Below are positions 8,973 to 17,236 of a DNA stretch of 64,000 bases, piece by piece. The notes below the pieces were generated by a model. It had not been told where the DNA came from. It saw only the letters and a list, made by a program, of their open reading frames with translations, and did no database searches. This DNA comes from F22 sp963678855 (GTDB taxonomy: Bacteria; Bacteroidota; Bacteroidia; Bacteroidales; Bacteroidaceae): NCBI GenBank assembly GCA_963678855.1, contig OY787448.1:992001-1056000 (forward strand). Direction: 5' to 3'. The translations under genes were made by a program, and so were the position numbers. Position 1 is the stretch's first letter. Each line of letters starts with the position of its first letter.

Positions 8973-9839
8973 TTAAGCTTTCACAAACAGCAAAGCCGTC
9001 CAGTTATCGTTTGTGCGTTGTTCTACTTTCTTCAGACCAAGTTCTTCAGCACATGCTTGAATCGCAGCTGCATCTTCCGTATAGAAGCCACTCATAATCA
9101 GGCAAGCTTTTTCAGCCATCTCTGCTACGTAAGATTTCATATCGTTCAGCAAGATATTGCGATTAATATTGGCTACAACGACATTGTATGGTCCAGTACC
9201 AGCCAATGTAGACGCATCTCCTAGCTTCACCTCTAGATTCTCTACATGGTTCAACGACACATTCTCGACAGAATTGACGATGCAATGCTCATCAATATCC
9301 ACTCCGAAAACAGACTCAGCACCACGCTTGCTAGCCATAATACCTAAGATAGATGTCCCGCAACCCATATCTAAGACACGACCACCTTTCAGATTAGCTT
9401 GCAATACGCTAGCCTCATCATCCAATAGATACTGAAGGACCAAAGAAGTTGTTGAGTGATGGCCTGTACCAAATGACATTTGCGGGTCGATCACAATATC
9501 ATACTCCGCTGTTGGTACATCTTTATGAAATGTACTATGCACCACACAACGATTGCCGACAACGATAGGTTGAAAATAGTTCTTCTCCCATTCTTCGTTC
9601 CAGTTCTTATCTTCCACAGTATCGTGCGTATAGCTAAGCTTCACATCAGGCAATGCAAAATCTTCCACCAATGCATCAACAGCATCCATATCAACCAAGG
9701 TATCTTGGATATACGCTTTCAAGACCTCATCTTCCTGAATGAAGCTCTCAAAGCCAACTTCACCTAGATCTGCCGATAGCAAATCAAAGGCAATATCATT
9801 CATAGGCATTACTCGCCAAATAAATTCAATATATTTCAT
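8973..9839 (-). CDS. prmA: Ribosomal protein L11 methyltransferase
   Basis: The 288-residue S-adenosylmethionine-dependent enzyme trimethylates ribosomal protein L11 in the cytosol. The family signature DPQMSFGTGHHSTT is at about 120-133. The SAM-binding loop is LDMGCGTSILG (about 156-166), with the acidic ribose-binding residue in GVDID. VVANINRNIL stands in the place of the NPP(Y) motif. The start MKYIEF matches the family N-terminus. The promoter -7 box ends only 4 bases before this ATG, which predicts a leaderless mRNA. Confidence 0.94.
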   Translation of the reverse strand: MKYIEFIWRVMPMNDIAFDLLSADLGEVGFESFIQEDEVLKAYIQDTLVDMDAVDALVEDFALPDVKLSYTHDTVEDKNWNEEWEKNYFQPIVVGNRCVVHSTFHKDVPTAEYDIVIDPQMSFGTGHHSTTSLVLQYLLDDEASVLQANLKGGRVLDMGCGTSILGIMASKRGAESVFGVDIDEHCIVNSVENVSLNHVENLEVKLGDASTLAGTGPYNVVVANINRNILLNDMKSYVAEMAEKACLIMSGFYTEDAAAIQACAEELGLKKVEQRTNDNWTALLFVKA

Positions 9840-9843
9840 GCAG

Positions 9844-9874
9844 CAAACTTAGTGTTTTCTCCCTAGATACACAA
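9844..9874 (-). promoter_or_regulatory. Promoter of prmA, leaderless geometry
   Basis: On the minus strand TTG (9872-9874), 20 bases, TAAGTTTG (9844-9851), then four bases and the ATG. Both boxes and their spacing fit the consensus. Confidence 0.6.
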
Positions 9875-9902
9875 GGATTTCGTACTTGGATATCACAAAT
9901 AG

Positions 9903-9932
9903 GGAATTCCCCCACACGTTTGGGGGATTTCC
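9903..9932. promoter_or_regulatory. Inverted repeat between divergent promoters
   Basis: GGAATTCCCCCA (9903-9914) pairs with TGGGGGATTTCC (9921-9932) with one mismatch and a 6-base loop. It lies between the prmA promoter and the -7 box of the next gene, so it is more likely an operator than a terminator. Confidence 0.4.
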
Positions 9933-9956
9933 TTCCCCATTGTCTATAAGAGTCCC

Positions 9957-9964
9957 TATATTTG
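9957..9964 (+). promoter_or_regulatory. -7 box of the Ser/Arg-rich protein gene
   Basis: TATATTTG at 9957-9964. No TTTG stands at the right distance upstream, so the promoter may need an activator. Confidence 0.5.
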
Positions 9965-9998
9965 TAATATCAAAAGTAATCACTTAAAGATTTGTATT

Positions 9999-11942
9999 AT
10001 GAAACGATTAGTTCTAATTACCCTTAGTATGATGCTCGTCCCTGTGAGCATGATGGGACAGAGCTATGACGATGATATGTACTTCAATCCTACTGAAAGG
10101 AAAAGTAAAGTAGTTGTTGTCAAAGAGAAATACCGATCTCCTATGAGAGATAAAACGGTTACTACTGTCACAACGGATAATAATGATTATCTTTTCAATT
10201 ACCAAGATGAATTGAGTAACCCACAAAACACTGGTTATTGGGTAAACGGATTCGATGGTGATCAAGATGATTATGAGTATGCAATGAGACAAATTGAATT
10301 CCGTGAGGCTTCCTTCCGTATCAGCGTAAGCAGTCCTTATTATTGGGATATGGTACACGGTGCAAGTTCTTACGAATGGAATGTGTACGTCGACCATCAT
10401 TATGCATACTGTTTCCCTACTATGAGCAATAGTTTGTATTGGGACTGGAGAGTTGGTCGAGGCATGTTTGCTCCACACGTACGATTCAATGGCAACTGGT
10501 CTGTAGGCACAAGTTTCTACTTAGGTAGCGGATGGTCATTTGGTTTGAACTGGACAAGTCCATTCTACTATAACCGATATAGTTATTACGACTCATTCTA
10601 CGATCCTTGGGATGCTTGGCATTATGGTTATCACCCTAGTTATTATTATCGACCATGGAGACACCATTATTATGGACCATATAGATACAGTTACTATCCT
10701 CATTATAGATACGGACATCACCACCATGGATATTATGGTTGGGGCTATGCACCAAGAGTTCGCACAAGTCGAGGTTATGTATCAGCATTCTCACGCTATG
10801 GTTCTGTACGCACAGTAAACAATAGACGTTATTACGGTGCTAATAGTCGAGCTACAAGCACTTCACGTTCTAACTCTAGAAGTTATAGAACAGGTTCTAG
10901 TCGAGCTCCTTACAGAGGCGATACTAGACAAGCTACAACAAGCAGACGTAATACTAGTTCACGTAGCGAAGGTTACAGAGTAAGTGGCTCTCGTCGTACA
11001 TCTGGCAATTATACTGGTGGCTCTCGAAGCACAAGCCGTACAACTAGTGGCACATATACTTCAAGAAGCACAGGTAATCGTACTGGTGGTGTAAGTTCTT
11101 CTACAAGAAGTAAGACATACAAGTACACTTACCCTTCAAGAAGTAACTCAAATAGTCGCTCAAGCAATGTAAGATCATCTTCAAGAAGCAATACTTACAA
11201 GTATACTTATCCTTCTAGAACAAATTCTAATAATAAGTCGTACAACTCAAGAAGTAGCAGCTCTTCAAGAAGCAGATCATATACAAACTCATCTTCTAGA
11301 AACAAACAATCTGGATATTCTAGTTCACGATCTTCTTCAAGTAGACGTAGCTACACTCGTCCATCGAGCAGCACTCGCAGTCGAAGCAGTTATTCTCGCC
11401 CATCGAGCAGCACTCGCAGTCGAAGCAGTTATTCTCGTCCATCGAGCAGCACTCGCAGTCGAAGCAGTTATTCTCGTCCATCGAGCAGCACTCGCAGTCG
11501 AAGCAGTTATTCTCGCCCATCGAGCAGCACTCGCAGTCGAAGCAGTTATTCTCGCCCATCGAGCAGCACTCGTAGTCGAAGCAGTTATACTCGTCCATCG
11601 AGCAGCACTCGTAGTCGAAGCAGTTATACTCGTCCATCGAGCAGCAAGTCTAGCAGAAGTAGCTACAGCAATAGTCGTAGTACTCGTAGTCGTAGTTATT
11701 CTACACCACGCAGTAAGTCGGTTAATAAGAGCTACACTCCTAGTCGCACAAGAAGCTCATCGAGCTCGTCACGCAGCTACAACAGTAGTTCAAGTCGATC
11801 TAACAGCAGCTATAGTAGTTCTTCTTCAAGAAGCACACGTAGCTACAGCAGCAGTAGTTCTTCAAGAAGTTCCTCTCGTAGCAGTGGCTCATCAAGAAGT
11901 TCTTCTCGCAGCGGAGGATCATCTAGACGTTCAAGTCGATAA
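9999..11942 (+). CDS. Exported Tyr/His-rich and Ser/Arg-rich repeat protein
   Basis: I do not recognise a characterised family. The 647-residue protein has an N-terminal signal peptide (MKRLVLITLSMMLVPVSMMG, cleavage before or after Gln21). An acidic/aromatic domain of about 170 residues follows (NDYLFNYQDEL, YEYAMRQIEF, YEWNVYVDHHYAY), resembling conserved Bacteroidales hypothetical proteins. Residues about 190-250 are rich in Tyr, His and Pro. From about 270 to the end it is almost only Ser, Arg, Thr and Tyr. Eight 13-residue repeats of the type YSRPSSSTRSRSS lie at 11352-11663. The tail is strongly basic and probably disordered. It is followed by an outer-membrane protein gene, so a role at the envelope is an inference only. 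Confidence 0.75.
   Translation: MKRLVLITLSMMLVPVSMMGQSYDDDMYFNPTERKSKVVVVKEKYRSPMRDKTVTTVTTDNNDYLFNYQDELSNPQNTGYWVNGFDGDQDDYEYAMRQIEFREASFRISVSSPYYWDMVHGASSYEWNVYVDHHYAYCFPTMSNSLYWDWRVGRGMFAPHVRFNGNWSVGTSFYLGSGWSFGLNWTSPFYYNRYSYYDSFYDPWDAWHYGYHPSYYYRPWRHHYYGPYRYSYYPHYRYGHHHHGYYGWGYAPRVRTSRGYVSAFSRYGSVRTVNNRRYYGANSRATSTSRSNSRSYRTGSSRAPYRGDTRQATTSRRNTSSRSEGYRVSGSRRTSGNYTGGSRSTSRTTSGTYTSRSTGNRTGGVSSSTRSKTYKYTYPSRSNSNSRSSNVRSSSRSNTYKYTYPSRTNSNNKSYNSRSSSSSRSRSYTNSSSRNKQSGYSSSRSSSSRRSYTRPSSSTRSRSSYSRPSSSTRSRSSYSRPSSSTRSRSSYSRPSSSTRSRSSYSRPSSSTRSRSSYSRPSSSTRSRSSYTRPSSSTRSRSSYTRPSSSKSSRSSYSNSRSTRSRSYSTPRSKSVNKSYTPSRTRSSSSSSRSYNSSSSRSNSSYSSSSSRSTRSYSSSSSSRSSSRSSGSSRSSSRSGGSSRRSSR
11352..11663 (+). repeat. 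Eight 39-bp in-frame coding repeats
   Basis: Eight consecutive 39-bp units encode Y(S/T)RPSSSTRSRSS. The middle units are nearly identical at DNA level; the last unit diverges to RPSSSKSSRSS. Copy number could vary between strains by slippage or recombination. Confidence 0.9.
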
Positions 11943-11951
11943 CTTTTAATC

Positions 11952-11995
11952 TTTCTGCTTGCCAATAGTTCTAAGCAAATATTGGCAAGCAGAAA
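11952..11995 (+). terminator. Hairpin between the repeat protein and the OMP gene
   Basis: A perfect 16-bp stem (11952-11967 with 11980-11995, core CTGCTTGCCAATA) closes a 12-base loop. It is followed by A rather than T residues, so it may be an mRNA-stabilising or partial-termination hairpin instead of a classic terminator. Confidence 0.45.
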
Positions 11996-12031
11996 AAAAA
12001 TAAACCTTTGATTATTCACTTATAAATCATT

Positions 12032-13681
12032 ATGACGATGAAAAAATATATCCTATCCCTAACGATGCTTGCAGGTCTTAGCCCGCTAGCGCTGCAAGCC
12101 CAAAGTCAGTACACTGCAAGTCAGTATAGTCAATACGACCTTAATGGTACAGCAAGATATGTTGGTATGGGTGGTGCCATGGGTGCTTTAGGTGCTGATA
12201 TGTCAACAATGAGTAGTAACCCTGCTGGACTAGGATTGTTCCGTTCTTCAGAATTTGCTTTGACGGCTAGTCTGGTCAATACAAACGTAGAAGGTCCAGT
12301 AAGTGATACAGATAAATTTAGAGGCAGCTTTGACAATATTGGTTTTGTCTTTGCCAACAAACAAAGTAATGTAGATGCGCTACGTTTCTTTAATTTTGGT
12401 ATTAATGTATACCGTCAAGCCAACTGGGATAAGTCTATGTCTAGCTCGTCTACATTTTTTGGAGCATCTCAGACAGACCAAATGGCTGCTCAAGTTGGTC
12501 CTCACGTCTACCCAAATGGAGAAAATATCGGTGGACTATACGCAGATGCACTATCTGCTCCTAACTTCGTAGACAACAATGATGTACCATTCCTTGGTGC
12601 ACTTGGTTGGAAAGGTAGTCTTATCGAGGAAAATCCTGCAGATTCTCAAGAATATCACTCTCTAATTAGTAACGTCAACGGACAAGCACAATCGATTCGT
12701 AGCGATTACTGGAGTGAGCGCAAAGGTGGTATCTATTCTGTAGATTTCGGTGTCGGGTTCAATATCTATGACCAAGTCTTTTTGGGAGCCAGTTTGGGTA
12801 TCAAAGATGTGGATACAGAATTCCACAGTCAGTATCAAGAACAACTACAAGGTGATCCATCAAAATATACGATTGACACTTGGGAAACAACTACAGGTAC
12901 TGGTGTTGACTTCAAAATTGGTATGATTGTTCGTCCAGTACTTGAATCTCCATTGCGTCTTGGTTTCGCCATCCATACACCTACATTCTACAAATTAAAG
13001 ACTTTGAGTAGTGCAAAGATTCAGAGTGATGTCGATATGAACCTTGATGGTCAAATCACAGACGATGAATTGTTTGATTTCGATACGACATATTATTATG
13101 ATGATTTGAATAATGATGGCGAGTATACAGAAGATGAAATAGTACCTACTGGTGACATGAGCACAGAACGTGAACTATATACACCATGGCGTTACAACTT
13201 CAGCATGGGTTATACTGTAGGACGTGAAGTCGCTCTTGGTCTTGAATATGAATATGCAGATTATTCTCAAAATAGCCTACGCTACGACGGTGGTGAAAAA
13301 ATGATTGAAGAGAATCAACTTATTGATCAATACTTAAAGGGTGTATCAACCTTGAAACTTGGTATTGAGTGGAAAGCTGCTCCAGATCTTGCCCTACGTG
13401 CTGGTTACAACTATATCTCACCAGTGGTAGAAAAGTCATCTAAACGTTCTTTGGCTATCAACTCTATCGAAACAGATACAAGTTGGGAAAACCTAAAAGA
13501 ACAATACAACTACACATTTGGTCTGGGTTATAGATGGAACCGTTCATTCTATACAGACTTTGCATACCAATTCAGTACATATAAGACAGACTTCTACGCA
13601 TTTAATGCTGACGGAGTATCTGCCAACGAAATGACTCATAACCGAAGCAAGCTTATGCTTACTTTAGGTTTTAAATTCTAA
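12032..13681 (+). CDS. Outer-membrane FadL/OMPP1-type beta-barrel with two EF-hand-like loops
   Basis: The 549-residue protein has a signal peptide (MKKYILSLTMLAGLSPLALQ) ending at AQSQ. The conserved N-terminal hatch segment ARYVGMGGAMGALGADMSTMSSNPAGLG is typical of the OMPP1/FadL/TodX family, often annotated as hemin receptor in Bacteroides. Alternating strands lead to the C-terminal aromatic LTLGFKF typical of barrels. Members move hydrophobic compounds across the outer membrane; the substrate is unknown here. Two 12-residue loops, DMNLDGQITDDE (residues 335-346) and DLNNDGEYTEDE (358-369), fit the EF-hand calcium-loop pattern. An alternative start lies two codons downstream. A terminator follows. 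Confidence 0.85.
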   Translation: MTMKKYILSLTMLAGLSPLALQAQSQYTASQYSQYDLNGTARYVGMGGAMGALGADMSTMSSNPAGLGLFRSSEFALTASLVNTNVEGPVSDTDKFRGSFDNIGFVFANKQSNVDALRFFNFGINVYRQANWDKSMSSSSTFFGASQTDQMAAQVGPHVYPNGENIGGLYADALSAPNFVDNNDVPFLGALGWKGSLIEENPADSQEYHSLISNVNGQAQSIRSDYWSERKGGIYSVDFGVGFNIYDQVFLGASLGIKDVDTEFHSQYQEQLQGDPSKYTIDTWETTTGTGVDFKIGMIVRPVLESPLRLGFAIHTPTFYKLKTLSSAKIQSDVDMNLDGQITDDELFDFDTTYYYDDLNNDGEYTEDEIVPTGDMSTERELYTPWRYNFSMGYTVGREVALGLEYEYADYSQNSLRYDGGEKMIEENQLIDQYLKGVSTLKLGIEWKAAPDLALRAGYNYISPVVEKSSKRSLAINSIETDTSWENLKEQYNYTFGLGYRWNRSFYTDFAYQFSTYKTDFYAFNADGVSANEMTHNRSKLMLTLGFKF

Positions 13682-13730
13682 GAAAAATCTCTTGAAAAAG
13701 TAATAATAATAACAACCTCTCTATTTACTT

Positions 13731-13766
13731 GGGGCGTACCTTAACTAGGTGCGCCCCCTCTTTTTT
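13731..13766 (+). terminator. Terminator of the OMP gene
   Basis: GGGGCGTACCT (13731-13741) pairs with AGGTGCGCCCC (13747-13757) with one G-U pair, then six T. It ends just before the nhaC -7 box. Confidence 0.85.
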
Positions 13767-13779
13767 GCCACATTTTTTG

Positions 13780-13787
13780 TATATTTG
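13780..13787 (+). promoter_or_regulatory. -7 box of nhaC, leaderless geometry
   Basis: TATATTTG ends four bases before the ATG at 13792, the same spacing as at prmA. No good -33 element is present; the terminator occupies that region. Confidence 0.5.
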
Positions 13788-13791
13788 TGCC

Positions 13792-15090
13792 ATGAATAAT
13801 TCAAAGATTACTCCAAAGCGATTTAGCCTTTGGGCACTTTCCCCACTATTTGTGTTTCTGTGCGTGTATTTGCTTACATCTATCTACATGCAAGATTTCT
13901 ACAAAATGCCAATTACAGTAGCTTTTGTCATTGCATCGGCATGGGCTATCATGACGACTCGAGGAGAAAAACTATCTTCACGTATAGAGCGATTTAGTAA
14001 GGGAGCAGCCAATCCTAATATCACACTTATGATATGGATTTATATTTTGGCAGGCGCCTTTGCACAAAGCGCAAAAGCCATGGGGGCTATTGACGCAACT
14101 GTCAATTTGACCCTTTGGGTTGTTCCCGACCAACTGCTGATGGCGGGCATCTTTCTAGCTGCTTGCTTTATCTCACTAAGTATAGGGACTTCCGTGGGGA
14201 CTATCGTAGCCCTGACTCCTGTAGCCATAGGTATTGCTGAGCGCTTAGGTCTGTCCACCCCATTGATGGTAGCAATTATTGTAGGTGGAGCCTTCTTTGG
14301 CGATAACCTTAGCTTTATATCCGATACGACCATCGCTGCGACCCGTACACAAGGGTGTAAAATGCGAGATAAATTTCGAGTAAACAGTCTTATTGTAACC
14401 CCTGCTGCAGTGATAATCTTAATCATATATGTGATCATGGGTCTTCAGATTGAGGGTGGTGCCGCTACTGGGGCAGTCGACTGGGTCAAAGTGATTCCTT
14501 ATTTGGTCGTATTGATTACAGCCGCTGCTGGTGTCAATGTCTTGTTGGTATTGATGCTGGGTATCGTACTCTCTGGCATCATCGGTATACTAACTCATAG
14601 CTTTGGGTTGTTTGACTGGTTTGGTGCTTTGGGAAATGGCATACTCGGTATGGGTGAATTGATTATCATCGCATTGCTGGCAGGCGGTATGTTGGAGATG
14701 ATTCGCCATAATGGAGGGATCAACTACATCATTCATCTACTCACTCGTGGTGTCAAGACCAAACGGGGCGCCGAACTATCCATTGCAGCTATGGTCTGTA
14801 TCGCCAATCTATGTACAGCCAACAATACCATTGCCGTATTGACTATCGGCCCCATCGCCCATGATATCAGTATACGCTTTAAGTTGACTCCGCAGAAGAC
14901 AGCGAGTGTGCTCGACACGTTCTCTTGTTTTATACAAGGGCTTATCCCTTATGGTGCTCAAGTACTGATGGCAGCTGGACTAGCCGCAATTTCTCCTATT
15001 GAGATTGTATCGCATCTATATTATCCGATGTGCATGGGATTGTTTGCTTTAGGTGCTATCTTATTTAGATACCCTAAAAAATGGAGCTAG
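13792..15090 (+). CDS. nhaC: Na+/H+ antiporter, NhaC family
   Basis: The 432-residue polytopic inner-membrane protein has about 11 hydrophobic helices. The motifs FISLSIGTSVGTIVALTPVA and GGAFFGDNLSFISDTTIAA are characteristic of NhaC, which exchanges sodium for protons in ion and pH homeostasis. The start MNNSKITPKR was chosen over the longer frame from 13729 because that frame begins inside the preceding terminator. The metalloprotease gene follows after 3 bases and is probably co-transcribed. A related function (malate/lactate antiport) cannot be excluded from sequence alone. Confidence 0.88.
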   Translation: MNNSKITPKRFSLWALSPLFVFLCVYLLTSIYMQDFYKMPITVAFVIASAWAIMTTRGEKLSSRIERFSKGAANPNITLMIWIYILAGAFAQSAKAMGAIDATVNLTLWVVPDQLLMAGIFLAACFISLSIGTSVGTIVALTPVAIGIAERLGLSTPLMVAIIVGGAFFGDNLSFISDTTIAATRTQGCKMRDKFRVNSLIVTPAAVIILIIYVIMGLQIEGGAATGAVDWVKVIPYLVVLITAAAGVNVLLVLMLGIVLSGIIGILTHSFGLFDWFGALGNGILGMGELIIIALLAGGMLEMIRHNGGINYIIHLLTRGVKTKRGAELSIAAMVCIANLCTANNTIAVLTIGPIAHDISIRFKLTPQKTASVLDTFSCFIQGLIPYGAQVLMAAGLAAISPIEIVSHLYYPMCMGLFALGAILFRYPKKWS

Positions 15091-15093
15091 CGT

Positions 15094-15798
15094 ATGAAAA
15101 GGACTATTGAACTAGACGGATTACCTGTAGAAGTAACTTGGCGTAACAACATGACCAAGATCAGGCTTCGTGTCTGTATTCCTCATGGTGAGGTCAAAAT
15201 ATCGGCTCCTACTGGTGTGCCTATGCAAAAGATTCGAGATACCTTTCTTCCTAAGATTACACGTATCAAAAAGATGGTGGTCGACACACGCGAGAAGATG
15301 AAAGACAAACGTCGTGCATATAGGGACGGGGAACAGTTTCAGCTTCTAGGCGATTCGTATATCCTTAAAACAAAATTGGTGGAGAAAAGCTCAAAGTTGC
15401 CGTACATCGAGCATAAAAAATTGATTATGGAACAATTTGCTGATGAGGCTTTGGAGACTACAGAAAAGCGCTTGAAGCTTTTTTACCGCAATCATTTAGC
15501 ACGTTTGGCCAATCCTATGCTCGACAAGTGGAGCAAGATCATCGGTGTGCGTTTTCATAAGGTGACCTACAAACATATGCGTACCAGATGGGGAAGTTGT
15601 TCATCGCGTGGACATATCTCTCTAAATGTAAGTTTAGGCAAACTCCCTATAGAACTTATTGAGTATGTGGTAGTGCATGAGTTGTGCCATCTTATAGAAC
15701 CCAATCACAGTAGTCGTTTTTACGCCTTGGTGAACAAACACTTACCTAATTCTGAAGAAAAAGATCATCAGATTAAGCATATGGATCCTTTATTTTAA
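15094..15798 (+). CDS. YgjP/SprT-like metal-dependent hydrolase (DUF45)
   Basis: The 234-residue cytosolic protein belongs to the YgjP-like M48-related metallopeptidases. The zinc motif is VVHELCHLIEPNHSSRFY (HExxH with a third ligand His downstream), preceded by the family segment MRTRWGSCSSRGHISLN. These proteins are poorly characterised; some are linked to restriction systems, but no such genes are nearby. It starts 3 bases after nhaC and so is probably translated from the same mRNA. Confidence 0.88.
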   Translation: MKRTIELDGLPVEVTWRNNMTKIRLRVCIPHGEVKISAPTGVPMQKIRDTFLPKITRIKKMVVDTREKMKDKRRAYRDGEQFQLLGDSYILKTKLVEKSSKLPYIEHKKLIMEQFADEALETTEKRLKLFYRNHLARLANPMLDKWSKIIGVRFHKVTYKHMRTRWGSCSSRGHISLNVSLGKLPIELIEYVVVHELCHLIEPNHSSRFYALVNKHLPNSEEKDHQIKHMDPLF

Positions 15799-15819
15799 TG
15801 CAAACGAGTAGATATACAA

Positions 15820-15853
15820 CGAGGGCATGTCAATCGGTGTTGACATGCCCTCG
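15820..15853. terminator. Terminator after the nhaC operon
   Basis: A perfect 14-bp stem, CGAGGGCATGTCAA (15820-15833) with 15840-15853, closes a 6-base loop. The following T run is weak. Confidence 0.7.
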
Positions 15854-15956
15854 TACTTATATCATAGCCTTTCTTTAATTACGGCATTGTTGTCATCAAG
15901 GCTCCAATAATTTGGGCTAAAGCTTAAATAAATCTTTTCTAAGGCTCGCGAGATTC

Positions 15957-16022
15957 GATGCGAACGTTTCCATCAATTGATGCGAACGTTTGGCGCAATT
16001 GATGGAAACGTTTCCATCAATG
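15957..16022. repeat. Intergenic array of three 22-bp units (array B)
   Basis: Three direct units of exactly 22 bp start at 15957, 15979 and 16001. Units 1 and 2 agree at 18 of 22 positions, units 1 and 3 at 19 of 22. Every unit is centred on AACGTT. The third unit with its flanks (15998-16021) is a perfect 24-bp palindrome around GGAAACGTTTCC. It lies between the convergent nhaC operon and threonine aldolase. Confidence 0.8.
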
Positions 16023-16072
16023 CTGGCCTCCTATAAAAGAAGAATAACAAAGCCTATGGCCACTTTATCTGC

Positions 16073-17134
16073 CTACGACCCAACTTTTATCTCCTCTTGT
16101 AGTGCTTCAAAAAGCTCTCCTACGCGTGCCACAAGGGTGTCTACGTCTTCTTTAGTCGTATCCCAAGAAGCAACGAAGCGCACCTCGTGTGCTGCTTTAT
16201 TCCAGAAATAGAAAAAGTAGTCTTCGAGCAAAGCATCGATCACTTGGGAAGGCATCTTTAAGAACAACTGGTTACTCTCTACTTCTTGAGTAAACTGTAC
16301 TTGTTCAAACTTAGCTAGGCCTTTATGTAAGCGAGCAGCCATTTCGTTGGCATGGCGCGCATTCTTGAGCCATACATTGTCAAGATAAGCAGTAAACTGA
16401 CAAGATAGATAGCGCATCTTAGAAGCCAACTGTGCTTGTTGCTTACGCACAAAATGAGCATGCTTCTTGAACTTGTCATTGATAATAAGCAAGCATTCGC
16501 CAATCATCAAACCATTCTTAGTTCCACCTAGCACAACGATATCTATACCTGTCTCTACCGTCATGGCACGTAGACTGCATCCGAGGGCACAACAGGCATT
16601 GGAAATACGTGCTCCATCCATCAATATATATAGGTTGTGCTTATCTGCAAATGAACGTAGAAGTTTCAATTCCTCTAGCGTATAGATAGTCCCCATTTCA
16701 GTACATTGAGAGATATAAATCGCTCGTGGTTGCGAGTGATGTTGATCACCTACTCCGTGGACATGTGGACGAATAAGTTCTGGTGTAAGCTTACCATCTT
16801 TGGTAGCGATAGGTCGAAAATGACATCCCGTAGCTTTAGCTGGCGCACCACACTCGTCTACATATATATGACCTGTTTCAGCACAAAAGACTGTGTGAAA
16901 CGAACGTGTCATAAGCTGCAATGCTACGACATTGGCTCCTGTGCCATTGAAGACAAACAGTGGGAGTACTTCTTCACCAATCACCTCTTTGATTTTCTGA
17001 CAGGCCGCCTTCGTCCATGGGTCATCTCCATATCCTACGGCGTGATTTTGATTTGCATCTTGAATAGCTTGCATGATTTCTGGATGAACTCCAGAGTTAT
17101 TATCACTAGCAAAACTTCTCATTGAAACTTCCAT
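16073..17134 (-). CDS. ltaE: Low-specificity L-threonine aldolase
   Basis: The 353-residue PLP enzyme cleaves threonine or allo-threonine to glycine and acetaldehyde in the cytosol. The family start is FASDNNSGVHPEIMQA. The aspartate pairing with the PLP ring nitrogen is in ILMDGARISNA. The Schiff-base lysine is in GGTKNG. The length fits the family. The start MEVSM is taken, although MRSFAS four codons later is also possible. It is monocistronic, with a promoter directly behind the groEL terminator. Confidence 0.92.
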   Translation of the reverse strand: MEVSMRSFASDNNSGVHPEIMQAIQDANQNHAVGYGDDPWTKAACQKIKEVIGEEVLPLFVFNGTGANVVALQLMTRSFHTVFCAETGHIYVDECGAPAKATGCHFRPIATKDGKLTPELIRPHVHGVGDQHHSQPRAIYISQCTEMGTIYTLEELKLLRSFADKHNLYILMDGARISNACCALGCSLRAMTVETGIDIVVLGGTKNGLMIGECLLIINDKFKKHAHFVRKQQAQLASKMRYLSCQFTAYLDNVWLKNARHANEMAARLHKGLAKFEQVQFTQEVESNQLFLKMPSQVIDALLEDYFFYFWNKAAHEVRFVASWDTTKEDVDTLVARVGELFEALQEEIKVGS

Positions 17135-17159
17135 ATTGAATATTTGTTTTTTTACGAAG

Positions 17160-17167
17160 CGAAGATA
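17160..17167 (-). promoter_or_regulatory. Possible -7 box of ltaE
   Basis: TATCTTCG on the minus strand (17160-17167) is one base from TAnnTTTG and would give a leader of about 20 bases. Confidence 0.3.
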
Positions 17168-17203
17168 CGAAAAAGTAGGAAAACAGCATCGCTGTTCCCC
17201 TAC
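17168..17203 (-). terminator. Terminator of groESL
   Basis: On the minus strand a 13-bp stem (17191-17203 with 17175-17187) with two G-U pairs and a 3-base loop is followed by a T run. Confidence 0.8.
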
Positions 17204-17236
17204 CTTCTTTTCTTTTTAACAGTATATTATCACGGA

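Noticed and set aside
10014..10478. 154-residue open frame opposite the repeat-protein gene
   Set aside because: Antisense shadow without a promoter or family features.
11320..11637. Cys-rich repetitive open frame on the minus strand
   Set aside because: It is the reverse complement of the Ser/Arg coding repeats (AGC/TCG codons read as Cys/Asp); no independent signals.
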